Assembly: GCA_013203065.1 (NCBI GenBank)
Contig: JABMQV010000059.1
Span: 1-15,344, forward strand
DNA: 15,344 nucleotides
Source: Desulfobacteraceae bacterium
Lineage (GTDB): Bacteria; Desulfobacterota; DSM-4660; Desulfatiglandales; Desulfatiglandaceae
Direction of reading: 5' to 3'
The position numbers and the translations under genes are program-made. Positions 6,756-14,098 of the stretch are shown piece after piece. Numbering within the stretch: the first letter of the stretch is position 1; every line of letters starts with the position of its first letter. Below the pieces are notes generated by a model. The model made no database searches, had not been told where the DNA came from, and saw only the letters and a list, made by a program, of their open reading frames with translations.

Positions 6756-9125
6756 CTACCTCCTTTTCTTATGGTCTTTGGCCCTCAACTCTCGATAGAG
6801 TGATTCCGGCGTCACAGGCAACTTCTTAATCCTGACCCCCACGGCATTGTAAATGGCATTGCAGATGGCTGCGGCCACGGGATCGATGGCAGGTTCGCCA
6901 ACGCTTTTTGCACCATACGGTCCATTCGGGTCCTCCGCTTCGATAATCAGGGTCTTTATCGGGGGAACGTCTTCCATTGTCGGAACTTTGTAATCGGCAA
7001 GATGGGCATTCATGACCCGACCCTCCTTGACCACCACTTCCTCCATCAGCGCGTAGCCTACGCCCTGAGCCACCCCGCCTTCCATTTGTCCCTTAACCAA
7101 CAGGGGGTTGACGGCCTTCCCCACATCGTTTGCCGCCACATAGTTGATGACGTCAACCTGGCCGGTCTCGGTGTCCACTTCCACCTCCGCCACGTGGGCG
7201 GCAAAGGGATAGGTAGGCGATGGATTCCCGTATTTCGTTTTCGGATCGGCCAGTTCCGTTTGAGGGACGTAATGACCCATGCCCACAAAGGGTTGTCCTG
7301 CCTGGGCATAGACCAGTTCGGGAATGAGGGATTTGAGGTGTTCCAGGACCGTGTCGGTCGCGCTGTCAAGCAGGCTCCCCTTCCTTATTATCAGGGTGCC
7401 GGGGGGTTTGCAAAGCCTTTTTCCTGCCGCCTCCAAGACCTTACGGCGAGCCTCCGAGGCGGCTAACCTCACCGCACTCCCTCCCATGACCGTGGCCCGG
7501 GAGGCCACGCTGCCAATCCCGAGAACGGATGTTTCGCTGTCAACAGGGGCGATTTCCACCCAATCCAGGGGCACGCCCAGTTCTTCGGCCGCACACTGTG
7601 CCGCCACCGTGGAATAGCCTTGCCCCATGTCCACTTCACCGGAGTACACGGTGATTCGCCCGTCCCCTCCGATCTTGACCATGGCTGAGGATCCGTCGAA
7701 CTCCTTCATGCAGGCCCGGTTCCCGGACACGTGGTTGCAGCATGCCAGACCAATGCCCCTCCGTTTTGAACCGTCTTGCGAACCATATTGCTTACGTCTC
7801 ATGTGCCAGTTGGATTCTTTTTGGGCTTTTTCAATGCATTCGGGAAGACCGCAGCTCCCGATCGTCCAACCGTAGAGGGTCACCTCTCCGTCCTGGAACG
7901 AATTCCTGATCCTCAGATCCCCGGGATCCATCCCGATATCCTCGGCAAGCATGTCAAGGAGGGCTTCCGCCGCGAACAGCATCTGGGGCTGCCCGAAACC
8001 GCGCATGGCCCCCTTTGGGACGTTATTCGTATAGACCAGATACCCTTTTGTCCGCGAATTCAGGATGCGGTACAGATTATCGAGACGATAGCAAGCAGCA
8101 GAAAGCACCCCAGGCCCCCAGTAAGTGAAGGCGCCGTTGTCTGCGATGAGTTCCATCTCTTTCCCGGTGATGGCCCCGTCCTTCTTGACCCCCATTTTCA
8201 GCCGGATTTGCATGGGCAGTCTCAGGGGAACCGAGTGGAATTCCTCCCCATAGTCGTTGACCAGACGGACCGGTTTTTCCGACTGCTTGCTGAGACAGGC
8301 AGCAATGATGTGAAGCGTGTGCTCGAACTTGCCGCCGAAGGCGCCGCCCATGGGCGATTGGATAAGTCGGAGTTTCCCACGTTCGATGCCCAATGCCCGG
8401 CTATAGAGCAACCAGGCCGGATAGGGGGTTTGCGTTGCAGCCCAGAGGGTATACCTGCAGCTCACGGGATCATAGCTCGCAATGGCCCCGTTCGGCTCCA
8501 GATAGGCATGAAACTGAGAGGAGGGATAAAAGGTGGCCTCTCTCACAGACTCGCTCTCCTTGAATGCCTTATCCACATCGCCTTTCTCTACGGCAAATGT
8601 CGTCACGATATTTTTCTCCGAGCCTTCATGAATGAGAGGCGCGTCCGGAGCCATAGCCGCCGTGAAATCAAATACGGCCGGGAGCACCTCATAGTCCACT
8701 TCCACCAGTTCCGAGGCCAGTTGAGCCGTTTCAGGATCGATTGCCGCCACGGCGGCCACCGGTTGACCCAGGTGCTTGACCGTCTTCCTGGGCAGGATCT
8801 CCCAGTCAGGGACAAAAGGACCAAAAGGGATGTGGGGCGTATCTTCCGGCGTCAGGACCGTTTTCACCCCGGGGAGCTTTAGGGCCTTTGTAATATCGAT
8901 TTTCACGACCCTTGCATGGGGGTGGGGGCTTCGAATAATTCGTCCCCAGAGCATATCCTCAAGACGAATGTCCGATAGGAACGTGCGCTGCCCCGTCACT
9001 TTTGACAATGCATCCACTTGGGGATAGGGTCGGGTGACAACCTGGTATTGGGCCGTTTTCGGTTCCGTGCTCACTGCAGGCGCGCAGGGAATCTCCAACT
9101 TGTCCATGACCTTCACGTCCTTCAT
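6756..9125 (-). CDS. xanthine dehydrogenase-family molybdopterin-binding subunit
   Basis: A 789-residue large subunit of a molybdenum hydroxylase, which inserts water-derived oxygen into a C-H bond of an N-heterocycle, aldehyde or activated ring. The a/b-hammerhead domain occupies about residues 40-150. Molybdenum-cofactor-binding segments follow: QSPMGGAFGGKFE at 256-268, GAMRGFGQPQ at 372-381 with R375, and EVDMGQGYST at 497-506. The catalytic glutamate is E744 in GAKSVGEPA near the C-terminus, so the enzyme appears intact. There is no Tat signal, so it is probably cytoplasmic. The start at 9125 lies 6 nt after the [2Fe-2S] subunit stop, indicating translational coupling. No FAD (CoxM/XdhB-like) subunit gene is present nearby, so electrons leave by an unusual route, as in IorAB-type two-subunit enzymes. 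The substrate is unknown. Confidence 0.93.
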   Translation of the reverse strand: MKDVKVMDKLEIPCAPAVSTEPKTAQYQVVTRPYPQVDALSKVTGQRTFLSDIRLEDMLWGRIIRSPHPHARVVKIDITKALKLPGVKTVLTPEDTPHIPFGPFVPDWEILPRKTVKHLGQPVAAVAAIDPETAQLASELVEVDYEVLPAVFDFTAAMAPDAPLIHEGSEKNIVTTFAVEKGDVDKAFKESESVREATFYPSSQFHAYLEPNGAIASYDPVSCRYTLWAATQTPYPAWLLYSRALGIERGKLRLIQSPMGGAFGGKFEHTLHIIAACLSKQSEKPVRLVNDYGEEFHSVPLRLPMQIRLKMGVKKDGAITGKEMELIADNGAFTYWGPGVLSAACYRLDNLYRILNSRTKGYLVYTNNVPKGAMRGFGQPQMLFAAEALLDMLAEDIGMDPGDLRIRNSFQDGEVTLYGWTIGSCGLPECIEKAQKESNWHMRRKQYGSQDGSKRRGIGLACCNHVSGNRACMKEFDGSSAMVKIGGDGRITVYSGEVDMGQGYSTVAAQCAAEELGVPLDWVEIAPVDSETSVLGIGSVASRATVMGGSAVRLAASEARRKVLEAAGKRLCKPPGTLIIRKGSLLDSATDTVLEHLKSLIPELVYAQAGQPFVGMGHYVPQTELADPKTKYGNPSPTYPFAAHVAEVEVDTETGQVDVINYVAANDVGKAVNPLLVKGQMEGGVAQGVGYALMEEVVVKEGRVMNAHLADYKVPTMEDVPPIKTLIIEAEDPNGPYGAKSVGEPAIDPVAAAICNAIYNAVGVRIKKLPVTPESLYRELRAKDHKKRR

Positions 9126-9131
9126 TTTTAC

Positions 9132-9596
9132 CTATTCCCTCCCCGCAGCGGTTTGAACGGCCCGGACGATGGCGCCGTACCCCGTGCAGCGGCATAAATT
9201 ACCGGAGAGCGCCCGCCTGATTTCTTCTTCAGTGGGGTTGGGTTTCTCCTTCAGGAAGGCCCGCGCAGTCAGGATCATCCCCGGTGTGCAGAACCCGCAT
9301 TGTGCGGCACCCTCGGAGATAAAGCCCTCCTGCAAGGGGTCCAGCTTTTCTCCATCGGACAAGCCCTCAATGGTGGTGATCTCGCAGCCATCGGCCTCTG
9401 CAGCCAGCATCAGGCAGGACGGCACCGGTTTCCCATTCAACAAAACCGTGCACGCGCCGCATTCGCCTTCACCGCAGGCCACCTTGGTGCCGGTCAACTT
9501 CAAGTCCTCTCGGAGAAGATCCACCAAGAGCCTCTCCACCGGCACGCTCAGCTCGGTGGTGCGTCCATTTACCTTGATGCGGATCTGTTTTTTCAT
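9132..9596 (-). CDS. (2Fe-2S)-binding subunit of the molybdenum hydroxylase
   Basis: A 154-residue CoxS/XdhC-like small subunit carrying two [2Fe-2S] clusters. The N-terminal plant-ferredoxin-type cluster uses C41, C46 and C49 (CGEGECGAC) and C61. The C-terminal four-helix cluster uses C100 and C103 (QCGFC) and C135 and C137 (CRC). All eight cysteines and the conserved Q99 are present, and length is normal. It passes electrons from the Mo centre of the partner encoded 6 nt downstream. GAGGT lies 7 nt before ATG 9596. There is no twin-arginine leader. Confidence 0.95.
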   Translation of the reverse strand: MKKQIRIKVNGRTTELSVPVERLLVDLLREDLKLTGTKVACGEGECGACTVLLNGKPVPSCLMLAAEADGCEITTIEGLSDGEKLDPLQEGFISEGAAQCGFCTPGMILTARAFLKEKPNPTEEEIRRALSGNLCRCTGYGAIVRAVQTAAGRE

Positions 9597-9613
9597 GGGA
9601 GTACCTCAAGTCC

Positions 9614-9712
9614 TCAATTCTTCGATCCGGGCACAAAAGGCGTCGTTGCCTTCCGCAGGTGAAACCCCATGAGGGCAAACAACGTGGGATTTTCCAGACT
9701 GCAGGCGTTCAC
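9614..9712 (-). CDS. possible 32-residue ORF in the amidohydrolase/2Fe-2S gap
   Basis: The 165-bp gap upstream of the 2Fe-2S gene contains a GTG-started frame (VNACSLENPTL...PGSKN) with GGAG 5 nt before the GTG and a TGA stop 17 bp before the next gene. I do not recognise the product. It could be a leader peptide, a leftover of a deleted gene (for example the missing FAD subunit), or chance. Confidence 0.2.
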   Translation of the reverse strand: MNACSLENPTLFALMGFHLRKATTPFVPGSKN

Positions 9713-9761
9713 GGTTACTCCAAACTGAACAGGTGGGACTTGTGATTGAGGAGTGTGCCCG

Positions 9762-10592
9762 CTATACATTTTCAAAAAGTATTTTGGACGCGTTCCCGTA
9801 AAATATAGCTTCAATCGCGCGATCATTGAGGGGTAAGGACTTTATGGCGTCGATATTTTTTTTGATATCTGTTGGTATGGTGGGCCAGTCAGAACCAAAT
9901 ATGACTTTGTCTGCGTTTTTTTCAAGCCCTGGAAAATAGTTGAGAAGATTATGGGGTGGAAGACCGGTGATATCCATATAAACGTTTTTGTGTAAACGCG
10001 ACAGGAAGAAACACGCATCGTACCAGAAACCTCTTCCACTGTGGGCCATGATAATCTTTAGGTGAGGAAAGTCCACGGCCACATCGTCCAGGTAAACCGG
10101 ATCACAATACTTTAACCTTGTGCCTTTGAAGATGGATGAACCGATATGGAATATGACGGGAATATTCAGTTCCTGGGCCTTGGCATAGATGGGATAGAGG
10201 CGCACCTCGTTTGGATAAAAGAACTGATAGGAGGGATGGAGCTTGAGTCCCATTATCCCTCCCTCTTTAACATAAGTTTCAAGTTCTTGCGCCGGCTCAG
10301 GATGAACATTCGGGTTCAGGGAGGCAAATGGAATAAGCATTTTCCGGTCGCGGCAATACGCGATGACGTCCTCCGTGAGCACATGACCGCTTGTGGCTGG
10401 AGCACATTCCGGCAGCACCACGGCATACTTCACACCCTGGGATGCCAAATAATCTGTCAGTGCCTCCGGATGAGCAGCAAAATCTTCCAACTTGGCATAA
10501 TACTCGGGGTTGATTTCTCTCAGATAGTTAAGCCATGTGGGGTTCAACGACTCTCTCTTTATAAAATGAACATGAAAATCAATAACCGCCAT
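9762..10592 (-). CDS. metal-dependent amidohydrolase (Amidohydro_2 family)
   Basis: A 276-residue TIM-barrel hydrolase of the amidohydrolase-2 group, which also includes non-oxidative decarboxylases such as gamma-resorcylate decarboxylase and ACMSD. Metal and catalytic residues are visible: the HxH motif H7-V-H9 at the end of strand 1, K117-L-H119 in GLKLHPSYQFF, H149 in VIFHIGSS, H184 in IIMAHSGRG and D235 in VIFGSDWP. Both ring-acid decarboxylation and hydrolysis of a ring-opened intermediate are possible. I place the start at the ATG at 10592, next to the conserved N-terminal strand, with GAGGT 9 nt upstream. A longer in-frame start at 10706 would add 38 unlike residues. It is the first gene of the minus-strand cluster, 165 bp before the Mo-hydroxylase genes. 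Confidence 0.87.
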   Translation of the reverse strand: MAVIDFHVHFIKRESLNPTWLNYLREINPEYYAKLEDFAAHPEALTDYLASQGVKYAVVLPECAPATSGHVLTEDVIAYCRDRKMLIPFASLNPNVHPEPAQELETYVKEGGIMGLKLHPSYQFFYPNEVRLYPIYAKAQELNIPVIFHIGSSIFKGTRLKYCDPVYLDDVAVDFPHLKIIMAHSGRGFWYDACFFLSRLHKNVYMDITGLPPHNLLNYFPGLEKNADKVIFGSDWPTIPTDIKKNIDAIKSLPLNDRAIEAIFYGNASKILFENV

Positions 10593-10638
10593 CTTCGCCG
10601 ACCTCGTCGAAAGATAATTTCGAGATTGGTGCACTTTA

Positions 10639-10846
10639 ATGGAAAGAAACCGCTGTTTCAAGGGAAAACCTCTCCGAGCTGGAGGCCCTACAAGCCGGAA
10701 GCCCAAATATCAGCCACGCTACGACGACTGGTTTAGAGAGCGCCGGAAAGAAACGGCTGAACCCCACGGTGCCCGAGATTATTGAGAACATACAGTGGTT
10801 TCAAGAAACAGCCGAGCCCCGCTCCAAAACTCCCCGCTTTCTCTAG
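10639..10846 (+). pseudogene. decayed coding remnant, possibly a transposase 3' end
   Basis: Two plus-strand frames look protein-like. One is open from ATG 10639 to a TGA at 10783 (48 residues, containing PKYQPRYDDWFRERRKETAEP). The other is open from 10640 to TAG 10844-10846 and ends PEIIENIQWFQETAEPRS...RFL. They share a WF...ETAEP motif in different frames. Over the 18 bases 10748-10765 versus 10803-10820 the only three differences are synonymous third-position changes (ACG/ACA, GCT/GCC, GAA/GAG). That suggests fragments of related genes rather than chance. The final stop abuts a repeat shared with the palindrome at 41-184, the way a transposase gene ends beside its terminal repeat. I cannot name a family. 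Confidence 0.35.
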
Positions 10847-10864
10847 AACTTATTGAGAAGTTAC
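10846..10864 (+). repeat. 19-nt copy of the palindrome's terminal sequence
   Basis: GAACTTATTGAGAAGTTAC is identical to 160-178 and to the reverse complement of 47-65. It is followed by CCAATAT, loosely like the ACCAAA that follows the copy at 160-178. It probably marks one end of a lost or truncated mobile element. Confidence 0.75.
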
Positions 10865-10980
10865 CCAATATGTGGTTAACTATTCAAACAGGCGGACAAG
10901 CGCTGAATATCAGGGTAGGCTGGTCGCGGTCATTACCGAGCTGAAACCAAAAAATGCCTATGGAAAGGGGTGAAGAAACC

Positions 10981-12216
10981 ATGACAAAGAGGGTAGCAAT
11001 CACAAAGGCGGACGAGGGGAAGATCGAAGCTGCAGTGCGGGAGGCAATAACCCTGGCCGGAGGGCTGGAGGAGGTCATTGACGGGGGCTCAAGGGTACTT
11101 GTCAAACCTAATCTGTGTATGCCGAAGCCGTCAGGTAGCGGTGTCCTGACGGATGCCCGGGTTACCGAGGCCGTAACAAAGATGATCCTGGATCTGGGTC
11201 CAAAGTCAGTAATCATAGGAGATGGCGCCATCGCAGGATATGATTTTTCAGGTTTCAGCACCAGGGAGACATTTGAGGCATCGGGAATGGTGGAGGTGGC
11301 CGAAAGGCTGGGGGTGGAACTCCGCAATCTAAACACGGATGCGGTTGCCGAAGTCACCATTAGCGATCCTCACGTCATGGAAAAGGTGCGGGTAGCAAAG
11401 ACGGCCGTTGAGAGCGACGTAATCGTCAGCGTGCCCGTCCTCAAAAGCCATATCAGGACCCATGTCACCCTGAGCCTCAAAAACATGAAAGGAGTCATGC
11501 CCGGGGCGGAAAAAAGAAAGAGCCACCGGCTTGGTCTGGACCTGGCCATTGTGGACCTGATATCAGCGGTGAGGCCTCACTATGCGGTCATCGATGCCAC
11601 CGTTGGAATGGAAGGGCTCTGGCAATATCCGCAAGACAAACGGGAAGTGGGGCTGATAATAGCAGGGCGCGACCCCCTTGCCGTGGACATAGTTGGAACC
11701 TCTGTGATGGGGATCGACCCCAATCAGGTGATGCACCTGGAGTACATTGCAAGACAAACAGGCACGGTAGTCGATCTCGATCGGATTGAGATCGTGGGTG
11801 AGTCCCTGGAAGACCACAGGCACCGATTTATGACAGGCTTTGAGGCCTTTGAAAAGAACTTCCCGGAGGTCACCATAGTCCAGGGCGAGTCTGCGTGCAG
11901 CGGCTGCACCAATGAGCTGGTGAGTGCCATCATGTATCTGAAACAAGCGGGCTACGATGAAGCCTTGAAGGGTCTAGGAGCCATTATCGGGAATCCGGAC
12001 AATCCTGAAACCTTTGAGAAGACCGCTGTCTTTGGCAAATGTGCGAAGGATCTGAAAGACCTTGGCCAATATGCAGGGGGCTGCCCCCCCAAAGAGGAAG
12101 ATATGATACGTGCACTCTGTGACTTATGCGCTGCTGACTTTGAACGGGTTGTTGCCACCCGGGATGAGGCTCGTCGCAAGCTGTGGGAGTCATCAAAGGA
12201 CCTTCTGGCGCAGTAG
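10981..12216 (+). CDS. DUF362 domain-containing protein with Cys-rich C-terminus
   Basis: A 411-residue protein. Residues 1 to about 280 match the DUF362 pattern: VLVKPNLCMP near 40, SVIIGDGAI near 78, DVIVSVPVLKSHIRTHVTLSLKNMKGVMPG at about 147-176, and AGRDPLAVDIVGTSVMG. The last 100 residues carry a cysteine set (ACSGC, FGKC, GGCPP, LCDLC) that could hold an Fe-S cluster. Some DUF362 proteins carry ferredoxin-like domains, but the biochemical function is poorly known. I chose ATG 10981 (MTKRVAITKADEG) over ATG 10954 because GGGGTG lies about 9 nt upstream and the conserved N-terminus starts there. It is first in a plus-strand cluster, 35 nt before the nitroreductase, and ends in TAG. It probably contributes a redox or activation function to the pathway. 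Confidence 0.85.
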   Translation: MTKRVAITKADEGKIEAAVREAITLAGGLEEVIDGGSRVLVKPNLCMPKPSGSGVLTDARVTEAVTKMILDLGPKSVIIGDGAIAGYDFSGFSTRETFEASGMVEVAERLGVELRNLNTDAVAEVTISDPHVMEKVRVAKTAVESDVIVSVPVLKSHIRTHVTLSLKNMKGVMPGAEKRKSHRLGLDLAIVDLISAVRPHYAVIDATVGMEGLWQYPQDKREVGLIIAGRDPLAVDIVGTSVMGIDPNQVMHLEYIARQTGTVVDLDRIEIVGESLEDHRHRFMTGFEAFEKNFPEVTIVQGESACSGCTNELVSAIMYLKQAGYDEALKGLGAIIGNPDNPETFEKTAVFGKCAKDLKDLGQYAGGCPPKEEDMIRALCDLCAADFERVVATRDEARRKLWESSKDLLAQ

Positions 12217-12251
12217 GGGAGGCAGAGCCATGTGATAGAGGAGGAACAGAT

Positions 12252-12878
12252 TTGGAAGTAAAAGAGGCAATCCGGACAAGACGCAGCATACGCAGATACA
12301 AAAACAGACCCGTCCCGAGGGAGATCCTGGTGGAACTTCTTGAGGCGGCCAACCTTGCCCCTACTGCCACAAACAGGCAGCCTTGGGAATTTGTGGTGGT
12401 GCATCGTTCCCATTTGGATCGACTCGACAGGACACTCCGCAAGGCCTTTGCTGAGCGGGTCGCCAGTGTGAGCGAGGAGGTTGTACGTCAGGCAATTCAG
12501 GACCTCCCGATCCCCGTGGACGAAAGCGGAGACAAGCTCGAGGGACTTGGTCGCTTTTATCGCACACTGGGCGGAGCTCCTGTTGCCATCGTCGTATGTG
12601 TCCCCAAGGAAGAGGATCCGTGGGTATGGAAAAACAACATCAGCGATGGGTCTGCTGCAATTGAAAACATCCTTCTGGCGGCATGGGACAAAGGACTGGG
12701 GACCTGCTGGCTGACCGGTCCTTTAAAAACCCGCGCCCATGCCATAGCTTCATTCCTGGATATAGGTGAGGATCGTGAAATAGTCGGTATTGTTTCACTG
12801 GGATATCCGGACCACCAGCCGCCCACCCCGCCAAAACATGACATCAGGGAAAAAACCAGGTGGCTGGGATTTGACTAG
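12252..12878 (+). CDS. nitroreductase-family FMN oxidoreductase
   Basis: A 208-residue protein starting at TTG 12252, preceded by AGGAGG with 7-nt spacing; no ATG in frame fits. The nitroreductase N-terminus is clear: EAIRTRRSIRRYKNRPVPREIL, with RRSIRRY binding the FMN phosphate, then APTATNRQPWEFVVV (residues about 36-50) and a C-terminal AAIENILLAAWDKGLGTCWLTG segment. This family uses NAD(P)H-reduced FMN to reduce nitro groups, quinones or activated C=C bonds; in aromatic or acyl-CoA clusters members can act as ene-reductases. An in-frame extension upstream to 12183 overlaps the DUF362 gene and is not needed. It lies 35 nt after the DUF362 stop and 25 nt before the first acyl-CoA dehydrogenase, so it is co-transcribed with them. 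Confidence 0.87.
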   Translation: MEVKEAIRTRRSIRRYKNRPVPREILVELLEAANLAPTATNRQPWEFVVVHRSHLDRLDRTLRKAFAERVASVSEEVVRQAIQDLPIPVDESGDKLEGLGRFYRTLGGAPVAIVVCVPKEEDPWVWKNNISDGSAAIENILLAAWDKGLGTCWLTGPLKTRAHAIASFLDIGEDREIVGIVSLGYPDHQPPTPPKHDIREKTRWLGFD

Positions 12879-12903
12879 AGGTTTGGGAATCAGGAGTCGG
12901 GGA

Positions 12904-14088
12904 ATGGATTTTAAGTTCAACAGGGAGCAGGAGGCATTCCGTCAGAAAGTTCGTGAATTCGTGACCGGGGAACTGGAAGCAGGGGTCTTTTCCATCACGA
13001 GCAAGGCGCTTGTTGGGGAGCGGTCCCTTTTGTTCTCCCGAAAAATGGCGGAAAAAGGCTGGATTGGTCTAACCTGGCCCGGTGAATACGGCGGACAGGG
13101 CCGCGGTTATGTGGACAAGATGATTTTATACGAAGAGCTTTTCAGGGTCCAGGCACCGGTGGGGTATCATTTTCTGGCTGAACGCCAGGTCGGCCCTGCC
13201 TTGATGGAGTTCGGATCAGATTGGCAAAAAGAATTCTTTTTGCCAAAAATCGTTCGGGCAGATGAAGGTGTCATGTTCTGCCTTCTCTTTAGCGAACCCA
13301 ATGCGGGCTCTGATCTGGTGGCCGTATCCACATCTGCCAGGAGGGACGGTGATTATTACATCATCAACGGTCAGAAAGTCTGGACATCAGAGGCCCATCA
13401 GGCTGACCACGGCTGGGTGCTTGCAAAAACCAGTTCGGATAAATCAGTGCCTCCCCACCAAACGTGCAGTGAGTTTATTGTTGATATGAAATCTCCGGGT
13501 ATCACGGTCAGGCCAATCATCAATATGGTGGGTGAACACTCTTTTAATGAGGTGTTTTTTGACGATGTAAAAATACACAAGAGATATCTGGTGGGCCGGG
13601 AAAACGCCGGGTTTAAGCAGATCATGGCACAGGTTGACTACGAGAGATCCGGGATCGAAAGAATAATGCAGAACTTTCCTGTCTACGAACAGCTCCTCGG
13701 TTACGTGAAAAAGATGGATATGGGAAATAGAGGAGAAGCCTTTAACACCTGGGTCAGGGATGAAATGGCACAGTTGGAAATCGAACAAAACGTGGGCAGG
13801 CTTCTTTGCTACCGTACTGCCTGGTTAATTGACCAGGGTAAAAAACCGACAGCCGAGGCGGCCCTCTGTAAGGCTTTCTGCACGGGGTATGAACAACGCC
13901 TCAACGATATTGCCACAAGAATCATCGGCCCTGCCGCTCTTATTAGACAGGGGACCCAATGGAGCCCGCTGGAGGTGGATCTGGCAAGCTGCTATCTTTG
14001 GGGACCCAGTTATACGTTGCAGGGGGGAACGGTGGAGATTCTAAAAAATATCATTGCCTACAGAGGATTAGGGTTGCCACGATCATAG
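12904..14088 (+). CDS. acyl-CoA dehydrogenase, probable subunit A of a heteromeric pair
   Basis: A 394-residue flavoprotein of normal length that oxidises an acyl-CoA to the enoyl-CoA. FAD-binding landmarks are visible: LLFSEPNAGSDLVAV at 127-141 and INGQKVWTSEAHQADH with W160 at 154-169. The glutamate of the canonical YEGT motif is replaced (TLQGGTVEILKNI, G374-G375). A candidate catalytic base is E247 in VDYERSG, the alternative position known from IVD/LCAD-like and steroid-pathway enzymes. ATG 12904 is chosen over 12790 because the family N-terminus (MDFKFNREQEAFRQ) begins there, with AGGAG about 7 nt upstream. It is followed after 10 nt by a second acyl-CoA dehydrogenase, suggesting an alpha2-beta2 enzyme for a bulky substrate. 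Ends in TAG. Confidence 0.9.
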   Translation: MDFKFNREQEAFRQKVREFVTGELEAGVFSITSKALVGERSLLFSRKMAEKGWIGLTWPGEYGGQGRGYVDKMILYEELFRVQAPVGYHFLAERQVGPALMEFGSDWQKEFFLPKIVRADEGVMFCLLFSEPNAGSDLVAVSTSARRDGDYYIINGQKVWTSEAHQADHGWVLAKTSSDKSVPPHQTCSEFIVDMKSPGITVRPIINMVGEHSFNEVFFDDVKIHKRYLVGRENAGFKQIMAQVDYERSGIERIMQNFPVYEQLLGYVKKMDMGNRGEAFNTWVRDEMAQLEIEQNVGRLLCYRTAWLIDQGKKPTAEAALCKAFCTGYEQRLNDIATRIIGPAALIRQGTQWSPLEVDLASCYLWGPSYTLQGGTVEILKNIIAYRGLGLPRS

Positions 14089-14098
14089 GGGACAGAAA

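Larger units (their letters stand above)
10593..10980. promoter_or_regulatory. divergent intergenic region of the two clusters
   Basis: About 390 bp separate the start of the amidohydrolase (minus) from that of the DUF362 gene (plus). Promoters for both clusters probably lie here because nothing else separates them, but I could not pick convincing -35/-10 pairs on either strand. The region also contains the decayed coding remnant at 10639-10846 and the repeat copy at 10846-10864, listed separately. The last 115 bp before the DUF362 gene show no other structure. Confidence 0.4.

Noticed and set aside
7776..8882. 368-codon open frame on the plus strand inside the molybdopterin subunit gene
   Set aside because: It is antisense to a gene with all family motifs intact, and its translation is His/Arg-rich without any recognisable domain, as expected of a shadow frame in GC-richer DNA.
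10146..10736. 196-codon plus-strand frame opposite the amidohydrolase
   Set aside because: It lies mostly antisense to the conserved barrel of the amidohydrolase and shows no motif; only its end overlaps the remnant at 10639-10846, in a different frame from the protein-like segments.
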